Counted from the first letter of the stretch, positions 1 through 6,926 are shown. The stretch is DNA of 10,427 nt from Sideroxydans lithotrophicus (GCA_022736605.1 DZDB01000065.1:1-10427), one strand, 5' to 3'. Program-made: numbers and translations. Notes: generated by a model from the sequence alone, not told the origin.

Positions 1-418
1 CGGCGTCCGCTTCGAAGCCATAATACAGCGTCAGATCCATGCCGCCGCCAAACCACCACACCGGTTCGGCACCGGGCTTGGTCGCCATGAAAAAGCGCAC
101 ATTCATGTGTACCGTCGGCGCGTAGGGATTGCGCGGGTGGAACACCAGCGATACGCCCATCGCTTCAAAACTGCACCCGGCCAGTTCCGGGCGGTGCGCC
201 GACGCCGACGGCGGCAGATTGTCGCCGAACACATGCGAGAAATTCACCCCGGCGCGTTCCAGCACCTTGCCGCCTTCCAGCACCCGGCTGATACCGCCGC
301 CGCCTTCGGGGCGTTGCCAGCTGTCGGAGAGGAACGGCTGGCCGTCGATCTGTGCCATGCGTTGCACGATCAGTTCCTGCAATTCCAGCAAATAGTCTTT
401 AATTGGTGCGGTATTCAT
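1..418 (-). CDS. hemF: Oxygen-dependent coproporphyrinogen III oxidase, N-terminal part (cut by window edge)
   Basis: This is the first 139 codons of aerobic coproporphyrinogen III oxidase; the rest lies beyond base 1. The enzyme oxidatively decarboxylates two propionates of coproporphyrinogen III to vinyls, giving protoporphyrinogen IX in the cytoplasm (heme pathway; family knowledge). Visible family blocks are RPEGGGGISRVLEGG (36-50), GVNFSHVFGDNLP (57-69), VFHPRNPYAPTVHMNVRFF (92-110), with His94 and His104 expected to belong to the active site, and VWWFGGGMDLTLYYGFEADA (120-139). The last block usually reads DLTPYY or DLTPFY, so Leu131 replaces a usual proline. The ATG at 416-418 gives a normal N-terminus; a GAGAG stretch in the end of tsaC may be its ribosome site. 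It begins 9 bases after tsaC ends and is the last visible gene of the dusB-fis-purHD-tsaC operon. Identity is secure; the C-terminal half is unseen. Confidence 0.95.
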   Translation of the reverse strand, partial: MNTAPIKDYLLELQELIVQRMAQIDGQPFLSDSWQRPEGGGGISRVLEGGKVLERAGVNFSHVFGDNLPPSASAHRPELAGCSFEAMGVSLVFHPRNPYAPTVHMNVRFFMATKPGAEPVWWFGGGMDLTLYYGFEADA

Positions 419-427
419 GGGGCTCTC

Positions 428-970
428 TCAGGGACGCAATACGCGACCGGTGGCGAAGTCGATAATCCGGCTGGGGCGGCGTGCAGCGCCGATTTTACCG
501 GGAATGACGCGCACTTGATGACCAAATTGGCGCTGGCAGTCATGTGCAGTTTTCAGTGACACCGCGCCGGCACGGTTGGCGCTGGTGGAGACCAGCGCCA
601 TGCCCAGTTGGCGGCACAAACGCGCCGCCTGCGGTTGGGCAGTGACGCGCACCGCCAGTGTGGCGTGCTCGCCTCGTAGCCAGATTGGGCAGCGTTTTGA
701 CGCAGGCAGCAGCAAGCTCACCGGACCCGGCCAATGCCCTGATTGCGTGGCGGCGTGCAGCGCATCGGCTGCAACGTAACGCGCCAGTTGTTCGGCCCGA
801 GCGGCAATCACGATCAGTCCCTTGCGCTGCTGGCGCCGTTTGAGCTGCAAAATACGCTGTACCGCAGCACGGTTGCGCGGGTCGCAACCCAGCCCGTAAC
901 ACGACTCGGTGGGGTAGGCGATGACGCCACCTGCCTGCACAAAGGCTCGTAATCCACGCTGGGTAAACAC
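428..970 (-). CDS. tsaC: L-threonylcarbamoyladenylate synthase, TsaC/YrdC family
   Basis: TsaC makes threonylcarbamoyl-AMP from threonine, bicarbonate and ATP, the first step of the t6A modification at position 37 of ANN-decoding tRNAs (family knowledge). The 180-residue product aligns by eye with E. coli TsaC (190 aa): IAYPTESCYGLGCDP (17-31), LKRRQQRKGL (43-52, the basic substrate-binding segment), WPGPVSLLLPA (80-90), LAVRVT (105-110) and STSAN (128-132). It lacks the extra C-terminal domain of Sua5, so it is the short type. The start chosen is GTG at 968-970, 4 bases after the purD stop and giving the usual short lead into the YPTE strand; only a weak AAGG lies about 12 bases upstream, so translation may be coupled to purD. 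The frame stays open another 87 codons into purD, but that stretch shows no YrdC similarity. hemF follows after 9 bases. Function is confident, the exact start less so. Confidence 0.9.
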   Translation of the reverse strand: MFTQRGLRAFVQAGGVIAYPTESCYGLGCDPRNRAAVQRILQLKRRQQRKGLIVIAARAEQLARYVAADALHAATQSGHWPGPVSLLLPASKRCPIWLRGEHATLAVRVTAQPQAARLCRQLGMALVSTSANRAGAVSLKTAHDCQRQFGHQVRVIPGKIGAARRPSRIIDFATGRVLRP

Positions 971-974
971 CGGC

Positions 975-2252
975 TCAGTGCGCCTTTTTGTCGAGTGCGC
1001 GGTGGCCGATATCGTGGCGCATCTGGCAGCCATCAAACTGTATCTGCGCGGCGATTTCATAGGCGCGGCGCTGGGCAATCTTGACGCTGTCGCCGAGCGC
1101 GGTGACGCACAGTACGCGCCCGCCACTGGTGACGACGGTATCGTCCTGCATCCGGGTGCCCGCATGAAACACGTGAAAATCGTCGCCGTCTTGCGGCAGG
1201 CCGTGGATGACATCACCACTGCGCGGCGCATCAGGGTAGTGCGCCGCCGCCAGTACCACGCCCAGTGCGGTACGCCGATCCCATTCGGCTTCGACCTGAT
1301 CGAGCGTGCCGTTGACCGCGTGTTCGAGTATTTCTACCAGATCGGATTTGAGCCGCAGCATGATCGGCTGGGTTTCCGGGTCGCCCATGCGGCAGTTGAA
1401 TTCCAGCACCTTGAGGCTGCCGTCGGGCGCGATCATCAGCCCGGCATAGAGAAAACCGGTGTACGCCACGCCCTCTTTTTTCATGCCGTTCATCACCGGC
1501 GCGATGACTTCGCGCAGTACGCGTGCATGGATTTCCGGGGTCACCACTGGCGCCGGTGAATACGCCCCCATGCCGCCGGTATTCGGGCCGGCGTCGCCGT
1601 CCAGCAGGCGTTTGTGATCCTGGCTGGTGGCCAGCGCCAGGCTGTGCTGGCCGTCGCACATGACGATGAAACTGGCTTCTTCACCTGCGAGGAATGCTTC
1701 AATCACCACGCGTGCACCGGCGTCGCCCATCTTGTTGTCGAGCAGCATCATGTCGACGGCGGCGTGTGCTTCAGCCAGTGTTTGCGCCACCACCACACCT
1801 TTGCCTGCGGCGAGACCGTCGGCCTTGATGACGATCGGCGCGCCGTGCTGGTCGAGGTAGGCGTGTGCCAGTGCCGGGTCACTGAAAGTCTGGTAGGCGG
1901 CGCTGGGGATGCCATGCCGCGCCATGAACGCCTTGGCGAAATCTTTCGAGGCTTCAAGCTGTGCGGCGGCCTGGGTCGGGCCAAATATTTTCAGCCCGGC
2001 AGCGCGGAATGCATCGACTACGCCGACCGCCAGCGGCGCTTCCGGGCCGACCACGGTGAGTGCGACGCCCTCGCGCTGGGCGAATTCGACCAGGCTGTCA
2101 ATGGCACTGACCGGCACGTTGGTGAGATCGGGGTCGCGTGCGGTACCGGCGTTGCCGGGTGCAACAAACACTTTTTGCACGCGTGGCGATTGCGCCAGCC
2201 GCCAGGCGATGGCGTGCTCGCGTCCACCGCCGCCAATGACCAGAATTTTCAT
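975..2252 (-). CDS. purD: Phosphoribosylamine--glycine ligase (GARS)
   Basis: PurD joins glycine to 5-phosphoribosylamine with ATP to give GAR, the second step of de novo purine synthesis, in the cytoplasm. The 425-residue product has the normal length of the monofunctional bacterial enzyme. Visible are the N-terminal GGGGREHA loop (7-14), VVGPEAPL (67-74), the ATP-grasp segment KADGLAAGKGV (143-153), QDHKR (211-215), AGPNTGGMGAY (221-231) and, further on, the metal-binding LEFNCRMGDPETQ block. The ATG at 2250-2252 starts the canonical MKILVIGGGGREHA and has a good GAGGG ribosome site 7 bases upstream (2260-2264). It lies 16 bases after the purH stop and 4 bases before the tsaC start, inside the minus-strand operon. 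PurH and PurD neighbouring each other is common in proteobacteria. No defects are seen. Confidence 0.97.
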   Translation of the reverse strand: MKILVIGGGGREHAIAWRLAQSPRVQKVFVAPGNAGTARDPDLTNVPVSAIDSLVEFAQREGVALTVVGPEAPLAVGVVDAFRAAGLKIFGPTQAAAQLEASKDFAKAFMARHGIPSAAYQTFSDPALAHAYLDQHGAPIVIKADGLAAGKGVVVAQTLAEAHAAVDMMLLDNKMGDAGARVVIEAFLAGEEASFIVMCDGQHSLALATSQDHKRLLDGDAGPNTGGMGAYSPAPVVTPEIHARVLREVIAPVMNGMKKEGVAYTGFLYAGLMIAPDGSLKVLEFNCRMGDPETQPIMLRLKSDLVEILEHAVNGTLDQVEAEWDRRTALGVVLAAAHYPDAPRSGDVIHGLPQDGDDFHVFHAGTRMQDDTVVTSGGRVLCVTALGDSVKIAQRRAYEIAAQIQFDGCQMRHDIGHRALDKKAH

Positions 2253-2268
2253 GGGTTAACCCTCGGTT

Positions 2269-3831
2269 TCAATGGCGAAAATGACGGTGGCCGGTGAACA
2301 CCATGGCGATGCCGTGTTCGTTGGCGGCGGCGATGACTTCGTTGTCCTTGACGCTGCCGCCGGGCTGGATCACCGCCTTGGCACCGGCGGCGGCGAGCAC
2401 GTCGAGGCCGTCACGGAACGGGAAGAAGGCGTCCGACGCCACCGCGCAGCCCGTCAGCGCCAGCCCGGCGTTGCCCGCCTTGATGACGGCGATGCGGGTG
2501 GAATCGACCCGGCTCATCTGCCCGGCGCCAACCCCCAGCGTCTGGCCGTCAGCGGCAAACACGATGGCGTTGGATTTGACGAATTTGGCGACACGCCAGG
2601 CGAACAGCATGTCGCTGATTTCCTGCGCGCTGGGCTGGCGCGTGGTGACGACTTTCAGATCGGCGGCGCTGATGTTGAAGGTGTCTGCCGTCTGCACCAG
2701 CAGGCCGCCGCCGACACGCTTGAGTTCGAGCGCGTTGTAACCGGCGTCGAGCGGCACCGCCAGCACGCGTACATTGGCTTTTTTCACCAGCAGCGCGAGC
2801 GCAGCGGCGCTGTAGGCGGGCGCGATCAGCACCTCCATGAACTGGCCCGACACCGCTTCAGCGGTCGCCGCATCGACTTCGCGGTTGAACGCGATGATGC
2901 CGCCAAACGCCGAGCTGGGGTCGGTGGCAAACGCGCGCCGGTACGCCGTGAGCGTGTCGTCGGCCAACGCAATGCCGCACGGGTTGGCGTGTTTGATGAT
3001 GACGCAGGCGGGGGTGTCAAAAGTTTTGACGCATTCCCACGCCGCGTCGGCGTCGCCGATGTTGTTGTACGACAGTTCCTTGCCTTGCAGCTGGGTGAAG
3101 TGTGCCAGCGTGCCCGGCGCGGGTTGCAGGTCACGGTAAAACGCCGCTTGCTGGTGCGGATTCTCGCCGTAACGCATCGACTGCACGCGCTCGAAATTGA
3201 GGTTGAGACGGCTCGGAAAATCGGCGCGCTCGCCGTTCAGCTCGCGCGCGGTAAGGTAGTTGGAAATCGCGCTGTCGTATTGTGCGGTGTGCGAAAACGC
3301 CTTGCGCGCCAGGTCGTAACTGGTGCCGGTACTGACCGAGCCATGATGGGTTTTGAGTTCGGCCAGCACGCTGGCGTAGTCGGCCGGATCGGTGACCACG
3401 GCGACGTGCTGATAGTTTTTGGCGGCTGAGCGCACCATGGTCGGGCCGCCGATGTCGATGTTTTCTATCGCGTCAGGCAGGCTGCAATCCGGCCTGGCGA
3501 CGGTCTGGCTGAACGGGTAGAGATTGACGACGACCAGATCGATGTAGCCGATGCCCGCGTCGCGCACCGCTTCGGCGTGTTCGGCCAGATCGCGTCGCGC
3601 CAGAATGCCGCCGTGGATTTTCGGGTGCAGGGTTTTGACCCGGCCATCGAGCATTTCCGGAAAGCCGGTGTAATCCGCGACCTCGGTCACAGCGATGCCG
3701 TTGTCGGCGAGCAGTTTGGCGGTGCCGCCGGTGGATAAAATTTCAATGTTGAATTCGCGCAGGCCGCGCGCCAGTTCGAGTACGCCGGTTTTGTCGGAAA
3801 CGCTGAGGAGGGCGCGCTGGATATAAGCCAT
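2269..3831 (-). CDS. purH: Bifunctional AICAR formyltransferase / IMP cyclohydrolase
   Basis: PurH carries out the last two steps to IMP: formyl transfer from 10-formyl-THF to AICAR, then ring closure. The 520-residue length is normal. The N-terminal MGS-like cyclohydrolase domain (about 1-150) shows LLSVSDKTGV (8-17), STGGTAKLL (33-41), and FPEMLDGRVKTLHPKIHGGI (57-76). The transformylase domain shows MRYGENPHQQAAFYR (219-233), SYNNIGDADAAWE (254-266), and IIKHANPCG (278-286), with the catalytic Lys280-His281 pair. The C-terminal QPGGSVKD block (489-496) is also intact. The ATG at 3829-3831 has an AGGA ribosome site 6 bases upstream. fis ends 23 bases before it and purD starts 16 bases after it. 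Having fis directly upstream of purH places a growth-rate-responsive DNA-bending protein and purine synthesis on one transcript. Confidence 0.97.
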   Translation of the reverse strand: MAYIQRALLSVSDKTGVLELARGLREFNIEILSTGGTAKLLADNGIAVTEVADYTGFPEMLDGRVKTLHPKIHGGILARRDLAEHAEAVRDAGIGYIDLVVVNLYPFSQTVARPDCSLPDAIENIDIGGPTMVRSAAKNYQHVAVVTDPADYASVLAELKTHHGSVSTGTSYDLARKAFSHTAQYDSAISNYLTARELNGERADFPSRLNLNFERVQSMRYGENPHQQAAFYRDLQPAPGTLAHFTQLQGKELSYNNIGDADAAWECVKTFDTPACVIIKHANPCGIALADDTLTAYRRAFATDPSSAFGGIIAFNREVDAATAEAVSGQFMEVLIAPAYSAAALALLVKKANVRVLAVPLDAGYNALELKRVGGGLLVQTADTFNISAADLKVVTTRQPSAQEISDMLFAWRVAKFVKSNAIVFAADGQTLGVGAGQMSRVDSTRIAVIKAGNAGLALTGCAVASDAFFPFRDGLDVLAAAGAKAVIQPGGSVKDNEVIAAANEHGIAMVFTGHRHFRH

Positions 3832-3854
3832 GAAAATTCCTGAAGGGTTAAATG

Positions 3855-4091
3855 TTATTTAAGGCCGTACTGCGCCATTTTTTTGCGCAGGGTGTTGCGG
3901 TTGATGCCGAGATAGTCGGCTGCGCGGGTCTGGTTGCCTTCGGCGAAGTGCAGCACTTTTTCCAGCAGCGGCTGCTCGACGCACGACACCACCATGTCAT
4001 AAATGCCCGCCGGGGTTTCGCCGTCAAGGTCGCGGAAATAGTCGTCCATGGCGTGTCGAACACACGCCGCAATGTCATTGTCTTTTTTCAT
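3855..4091 (-). CDS. fis: DNA-binding protein Fis, short form
   Basis: Fis is a homodimeric DNA-bending nucleoid protein that activates growth-related promoters. The 78-residue product, MKKDND to AQYGLK, ends in the family helix-turn-helix: GNQTRAADYLGINRNTLRKK (52-71), the same architecture as the NtrC C-terminal domain. It is about 20 residues shorter than enterobacterial Fis (98 aa); the missing part corresponds to the N-terminal beta-hairpin arm that contacts Hin/Gin-type recombinases, so DNA binding should be kept but the invertase-stimulating role is doubtful (inference). The frame is open further upstream into the end of dusB, but the ATG at 4089-4091 gives the expected N-terminus and has AGGGA about 9 bases upstream, followed by an A/T-rich spacer. 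It starts 25 bases after the dusB stop, matching the well-known dusB-fis operon, and is followed by purH. Confidence 0.93.
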   Translation of the reverse strand: MKKDNDIAACVRHAMDDYFRDLDGETPAGIYDMVVSCVEQPLLEKVLHFAEGNQTRAADYLGINRNTLRKKMAQYGLK

Positions 4092-4116
4092 TTTTAATTT
4101 CCCTGTGTCCGCAGCG

Positions 4117-5154
4117 TCAGGCTGCGAGCGGTGTTGCGTTATGCTTGTTTGGGGTGTCAACAACGTAATCGAGCCGCTCGCCCCGGCTGCGACACTGCGC
4201 AAAAAAGTCGTTCACGGCAGTTTCCTGCGCGCGCGTATCCTGCAGCTGGTTCATTGCATGGCGAAACGTGGCGGAATCCTGCAAGCCCTTGGTGTACCAG
4301 GAAATATGCTTGCGCGCGATGCGCACCCCGGCGTATTCGCCATAAAAGTCGTACAGATCATGCAGGTGGTTGAGCAAGACCCGGTGGATTTCTTCAACTT
4401 CAGGTGCGGGCAGATGTGCGCCGGTCTGCAAAAAATGCTCGATTTCGCGGAAAATCCACGGCCTGCCTTGCGCGGCGCGACCGATCATTACCGCGTCGGC
4501 GCCGGTGTAATCGAGCACGAATTTAGCTTTTTCTGGCGTGGTGATGTCGCCGTTGGCAATGATGGGGATGCGCGCAACCGCTTTGACGGCGGCAATGGTG
4601 TCGTATTCGGCGTCGCCGGTATAGGCGCAGGCGCGGGTGCGACCATGCATCGCCAGCGCCTGAATGCCGCTGTTTTCGGCGATATTCAAAACCGTCAGCG
4701 CGTTCTTGTGCTGTTTGTCCCAGCCGGTGCGGATTTTCAGCGTGACGGCGACATCGGGCACGGCGTTGACCACGGCTTCCAGAATGCGCGTCACCAGCGC
4801 TTCGTCCTGCAACAGCGCCGAACCGGCCATCACGTTGCAGATTTTTTTTGCCGGGCAGCCCATGTTGATGTCGATGATCTGCGCGCCGCGATCAACGTTG
4901 TGGCGTGCCGCTTCGGCCATCATGGCCGGATCGGCACCGGCAATCTGCACCGCAATCGGATCGACTTCGCCGTCGTGGTTGGCGCGTCGCGCGGTTTTGG
5001 CCGAACCGTACAGCAGCGAGTTTGAGGTGACCATTTCCGACACCGCCATGCCCGCGCCCATCTGCTTGCACAGTTGGCGGAACGGCCGATCGGTCACGCC
5101 CGCCATCGGCGCAACGATCAGGTTGTTCTTCAGGATGTGGGTACCAATGCGCAT
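4117..5154 (-). CDS. dusB: tRNA-dihydrouridine synthase B
   Basis: DusB is an FMN- and NADPH-dependent enzyme that reduces uridine to dihydrouridine in the tRNA D-loop. The 345-residue protein begins MRIG, as does E. coli DusB, and shows IVAPMAGVTDRPFR (13-26), IDINMGCPAKK (94-104) with the catalytic Cys100, the GNG-type tail MAGSALL (109-115), LKIRTGW, HGRTR, IANGDI and the phosphate-binding GADAVMIGRAAQGRPWIFREI block (quoted only in part: GRAAQGRPWIF). It runs about 25 residues past the E. coli end, with a polar tail of no recognised function. The start at 5152-5154 is supported by the conserved N-terminus, yet the 30 bases before it have no purine-rich ribosome site and read pyrimidine-rich. 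It is the first gene of the minus-strand operon, 25 bases ahead of fis, and has a promoter candidate at 5190-5218. Confidence 0.96.
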   Translation of the reverse strand: MRIGTHILKNNLIVAPMAGVTDRPFRQLCKQMGAGMAVSEMVTSNSLLYGSAKTARRANHDGEVDPIAVQIAGADPAMMAEAARHNVDRGAQIIDINMGCPAKKICNVMAGSALLQDEALVTRILEAVVNAVPDVAVTLKIRTGWDKQHKNALTVLNIAENSGIQALAMHGRTRACAYTGDAEYDTIAAVKAVARIPIIANGDITTPEKAKFVLDYTGADAVMIGRAAQGRPWIFREIEHFLQTGAHLPAPEVEEIHRVLLNHLHDLYDFYGEYAGVRIARKHISWYTKGLQDSATFRHAMNQLQDTRAQETAVNDFFAQCRSRGERLDYVVDTPNKHNATPLAA

Positions 5155-5189
5155 GGCGGGGTGGCTGACAGCGATGAAAAGGGCTGCCT

Positions 5190-5218
5190 ATTTTATACGC
5201 AATCCGGAGCGGGGGCAA
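5190..5218 (-). promoter_or_regulatory. Candidate sigma70 promoter for the dusB-fis-purHD-tsaC-hemF operon
   Basis: On the minus strand a TTGCCC box (5213-5218; 4 of 6 match to TTGACA) is separated by exactly 17 bases from TAAAAT (5190-5195; 5 of 6 match to TATAAT). It lies in the 107-base gap between the M48 protease stop and dusB, the only sizeable gap upstream of the operon. A start site about 7 bases after the -10 box, near 5183, would give a leader of about 29 bases. The bases between the -10 box and this point, AGGCAGC, are G+C-rich. The rest of the gap (5155-5189 and 5219-5261) shows no clear hairpin terminator for the upstream protease gene. The call rests on sequence match and position only. 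Confidence 0.5.
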
Positions 5219-5261
5219 AAGCCATTTGCAGATTCGGCCAGACGCCATTGCCCGCCTGATT

Positions 5262-6092
5262 TCAGTTGCGTTTGCCTTGCTGGTACAGCGGCATCACCTT
5301 GGCTGAATAGATTTGCAAATCCGCGATGCGGGTCGTGGCGCTGGGGTGGGTGCTGAGGAATTCAGGCGGTTTGCTGCCGCCCAGGTGCGCCATTTTCTGC
5401 CACAGGCTGATCGCTGCGCGCGGGTCGTAACCGGCACGTGCAGCCAGCTCCACGCCGATGCGGTCGGCTTCGGTCTCGTGCGTGCGGCTGTGCGGCAGGC
5501 CGATACCCAGCTGATAGAGCTGGCCTGCGGCGTTCACCGTGTTCTGCCCGGCACCGGCCAGTACTGCGCCCACCATGCCGATTTGCGCCAGTGATTGTTC
5601 CGACGCCTGCTCACGCGCGTGTTCGCGCAGCGCATGGGCGATTTCGTGCCCCATGATCGCGGCAATTTCATCGTCGCTGAGTTTGAGCTGGGTGATGATG
5701 CCGGTGTAAATCGCAATTTTGCCGCCTGGCATGCACCAGGCGTTGACCTGGTTCGAGCGGATCACGTTGACCTGCCAGTTCCACTTCAGTGCGTCCGGGC
5801 GAAACACCGCCGTTTGTGGAATCAGTCGGCTGGCAATGCGCCGTACCCGCGCGGTTTGCGCCGGGTCGGGATTGAGGTCGCCTTTTTGCGTTTCTTTGGT
5901 CAGCAGGTTTGCATAAGTCAGCGTCGCCTGTTGCTCGAGTTGCTGGCCGGATACCAGCGGCGACATGATCTGCGTGCGGTTGACGCCGACGGTGCCGCCC
6001 TGCGTGGTGTTGACGGTCTGGCAACCGCCAAGTAACAGGCTGGCGCCGAGCAATGCGGGCATCAGTGAAGACAGGCGTGATGGCAGAGGCAT
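5262..6092 (-). CDS. M48 family metalloprotease, outer-membrane-type lipoprotein
   Basis: This is a zinc metalloprotease of family M48 (the LoiP/BepA class), probably anchored in the periplasmic face of the outer membrane. The 276-residue precursor has a lipoprotein signal with a lipobox LLGGC, so Cys24 is the likely lipidated residue; Gln at +2 rather than Asp fits outer-membrane sorting. The active site is HEIAH (149-153), with zinc ligands His149 and His153 and catalytic Glu150; the third ligand should come from the ETEAD segment (206-210). FLSTHPSATTRI (245-256) is the family's C-terminal motif. There is no TPR domain, so it is closer to LoiP/YggG than to full-length BepA. It starts 11 bases after the LolA-like gene ends, so the two are probably cotranscribed. 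Relatives degrade misfolded or stalled outer-membrane proteins; a quality-control role beside an envelope transport system is inferred. Its ribosome site is weak (GGA about 9 bases upstream). Confidence 0.88.
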   Translation of the reverse strand: MPLPSRLSSLMPALLGASLLLGGCQTVNTTQGGTVGVNRTQIMSPLVSGQQLEQQATLTYANLLTKETQKGDLNPDPAQTARVRRIASRLIPQTAVFRPDALKWNWQVNVIRSNQVNAWCMPGGKIAIYTGIITQLKLSDDEIAAIMGHEIAHALREHAREQASEQSLAQIGMVGAVLAGAGQNTVNAAGQLYQLGIGLPHSRTHETEADRIGVELAARAGYDPRAAISLWQKMAHLGGSKPPEFLSTHPSATTRIADLQIYSAKVMPLYQQGKRN

Positions 6093-6103
6093 GGCAGGGT
6101 CCG

Positions 6104-6877
6104 TTATTGTAATTTCTTCAAATAATCCTTGGAAAATACTTTGTCCGGGATGTCGCGCAACTTCATGTTGCTGTATTCGAGTACCGAGGTATCGCCGATT
6201 TTGAGCGCGTCCTGAATGCGCATCTGGGTGGGTCGCTGCCGCTCAGCCATGGTTTCAAAGTGATCGTACGTGCTGGTTTTCAGCAGGCGATTCGAGAGCG
6301 AGTAAAATTCCGCCTTGCGCGGCCGATAACTGGTTTTATTGACCCACAGTAAAACGCGGTGATAAGTGACGCTGCGGTCGACGGCGAGCAGTTCCAGCAC
6401 GTAATAGTCGTCGCCGTCGAGCTTGTCGGTGCGCAGCAGGCGTGGCGTGTAATCACCGGCAAAGTTGGCGCGCGCCAGATCGCCGTTGGCAACCTGGCCG
6501 GTCAGCCGCTGCGCCAGGCCGAGGCGAATCGGCTGCGACACGTTGGGCATGAACACCCACAGATCATGGCCTTTCATCAGCATGATCTGTCCCCGTTCCG
6601 AGGCCGGTTCAAGTATCATCACGACGGTATTGTCGTTGCCCTTGGACAGGATGCGGTATTTGCGCTTTTCAACTGCCTGGCCGGGGGTGTTGCTGGCAAT
6701 GTCGACGTCGACCTGGAAAGCCTTCGATGGAAAGCGGATTTCGTCGGATTTTTCCAGAATGCTGCGCGCCAGGCTGTCGTCAGCAGGCTGCGGCTCGGCG
6801 TACAGGCTTGGGCTGGATAGCGTCAGGGCAATCAGGCTGGCTAAAAAACCGGCACGAATCAGGGAGGTAATGAACAT
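6104..6877 (-). CDS. Periplasmic LolA-like protein (outer membrane lipoprotein-sorting family)
   Basis: The 257-residue precursor has a Sec signal peptide: a hydrophobic stretch at about 5-22 and a likely cleavage after Ala27 (SLYA / EPQ). The mature part resembles the LolA_like family (COG2834-type), an open half-barrel thought to hold lipid or lipidated cargo: VDVDI (56-60), KRKYRILSKG (71-80), MLMKGHDLWVFMPN (99-112), QPIRLG and the LARANFAGDYTPRLL stretch (134-148). Family knowledge suggests a periplasmic carrier partnering with ABC or RND exporters; the cargo cannot be read from the sequence. The start at 6875-6877 has AAGGA 8 bases upstream. It diverges from the ABC ATPase gene with only 45 bases between them, and the M48 lipoprotein gene follows after 11 bases. 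The canonical lolA normally sits elsewhere (for example near ftsK), so this is probably a paralogue dedicated to the local transporter (inference). Confidence 0.8.
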   Translation of the reverse strand: MFITSLIRAGFLASLIALTLSSPSLYAEPQPADDSLARSILEKSDEIRFPSKAFQVDVDIASNTPGQAVEKRKYRILSKGNDNTVVMILEPASERGQIMLMKGHDLWVFMPNVSQPIRLGLAQRLTGQVANGDLARANFAGDYTPRLLRTDKLDGDDYYVLELLAVDRSVTYHRVLLWVNKTSYRPRKAEFYSLSNRLLKTSTYDHFETMAERQRPTQMRIQDALKIGDTSVLEYSNMKLRDIPDKVFSKDYLKKLQ

Positions 6878-6926
6878 GGCGTTAATCCTTCAAACGCTGC
6901 ACGCTGCTGCGACAGGCCGACCATGA
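6876..6926 (+). CDS. Possible 16-residue leader ORF coupled to the ABC ATPase
   Basis: The frame reads MALILQTLHAAATGRP and stop. It is preceded by a near-ideal ribosome site, AGGGAGGT at 6861-6868, with 7 bases to its ATG. Its TGA overlaps the ATPase start as ATGA (6923-6926), the classic arrangement for translational coupling, and the ATPase itself has only a weak site (ACAGG). Its ATG shares the palindrome CATG with the start of the LolA-like gene on the other strand, so the 5' ends of the two genes interlock. The purine-rich site also has to encode Ile-Thr-Ser-Leu of the LolA-like signal peptide on the minus strand, so chance remains possible. Nothing in the peptide suggests a function. 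Confidence 0.25.
   Translation: MALILQTLHAAATGRP

Noticed and set aside
971..1231. Upstream extension of the tsaC frame to an ATG at 1231
   Set aside because: The added 87 residues lie inside purD in another frame and show no YrdC similarity; GTG at 968-970 gives the normal family length.
921..1559. Plus-strand open frame of 212 codons opposite purD
   Set aside because: It is antisense to conserved purD motifs and has no ribosome site or recognisable domain.
2272..3429. Plus-strand open frame of 385 codons opposite purH
   Set aside because: It is fully antisense to a well-conserved purH, is rich in Arg, Gly and His as G+C-rich mirror frames are, and has no recognisable domain.
4092..4202. 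Upstream extension of the fis frame to an ATG at 4202
   Set aside because: It would overlap the end of dusB and add residues unlike Fis; the ATG at 4091 has a ribosome site and the expected length.
5219..5261. Terminator after the M48 protease gene
   Set aside because: GCCATT occurs twice but as a direct repeat, and no stem followed by a T-run was found on the minus strand.
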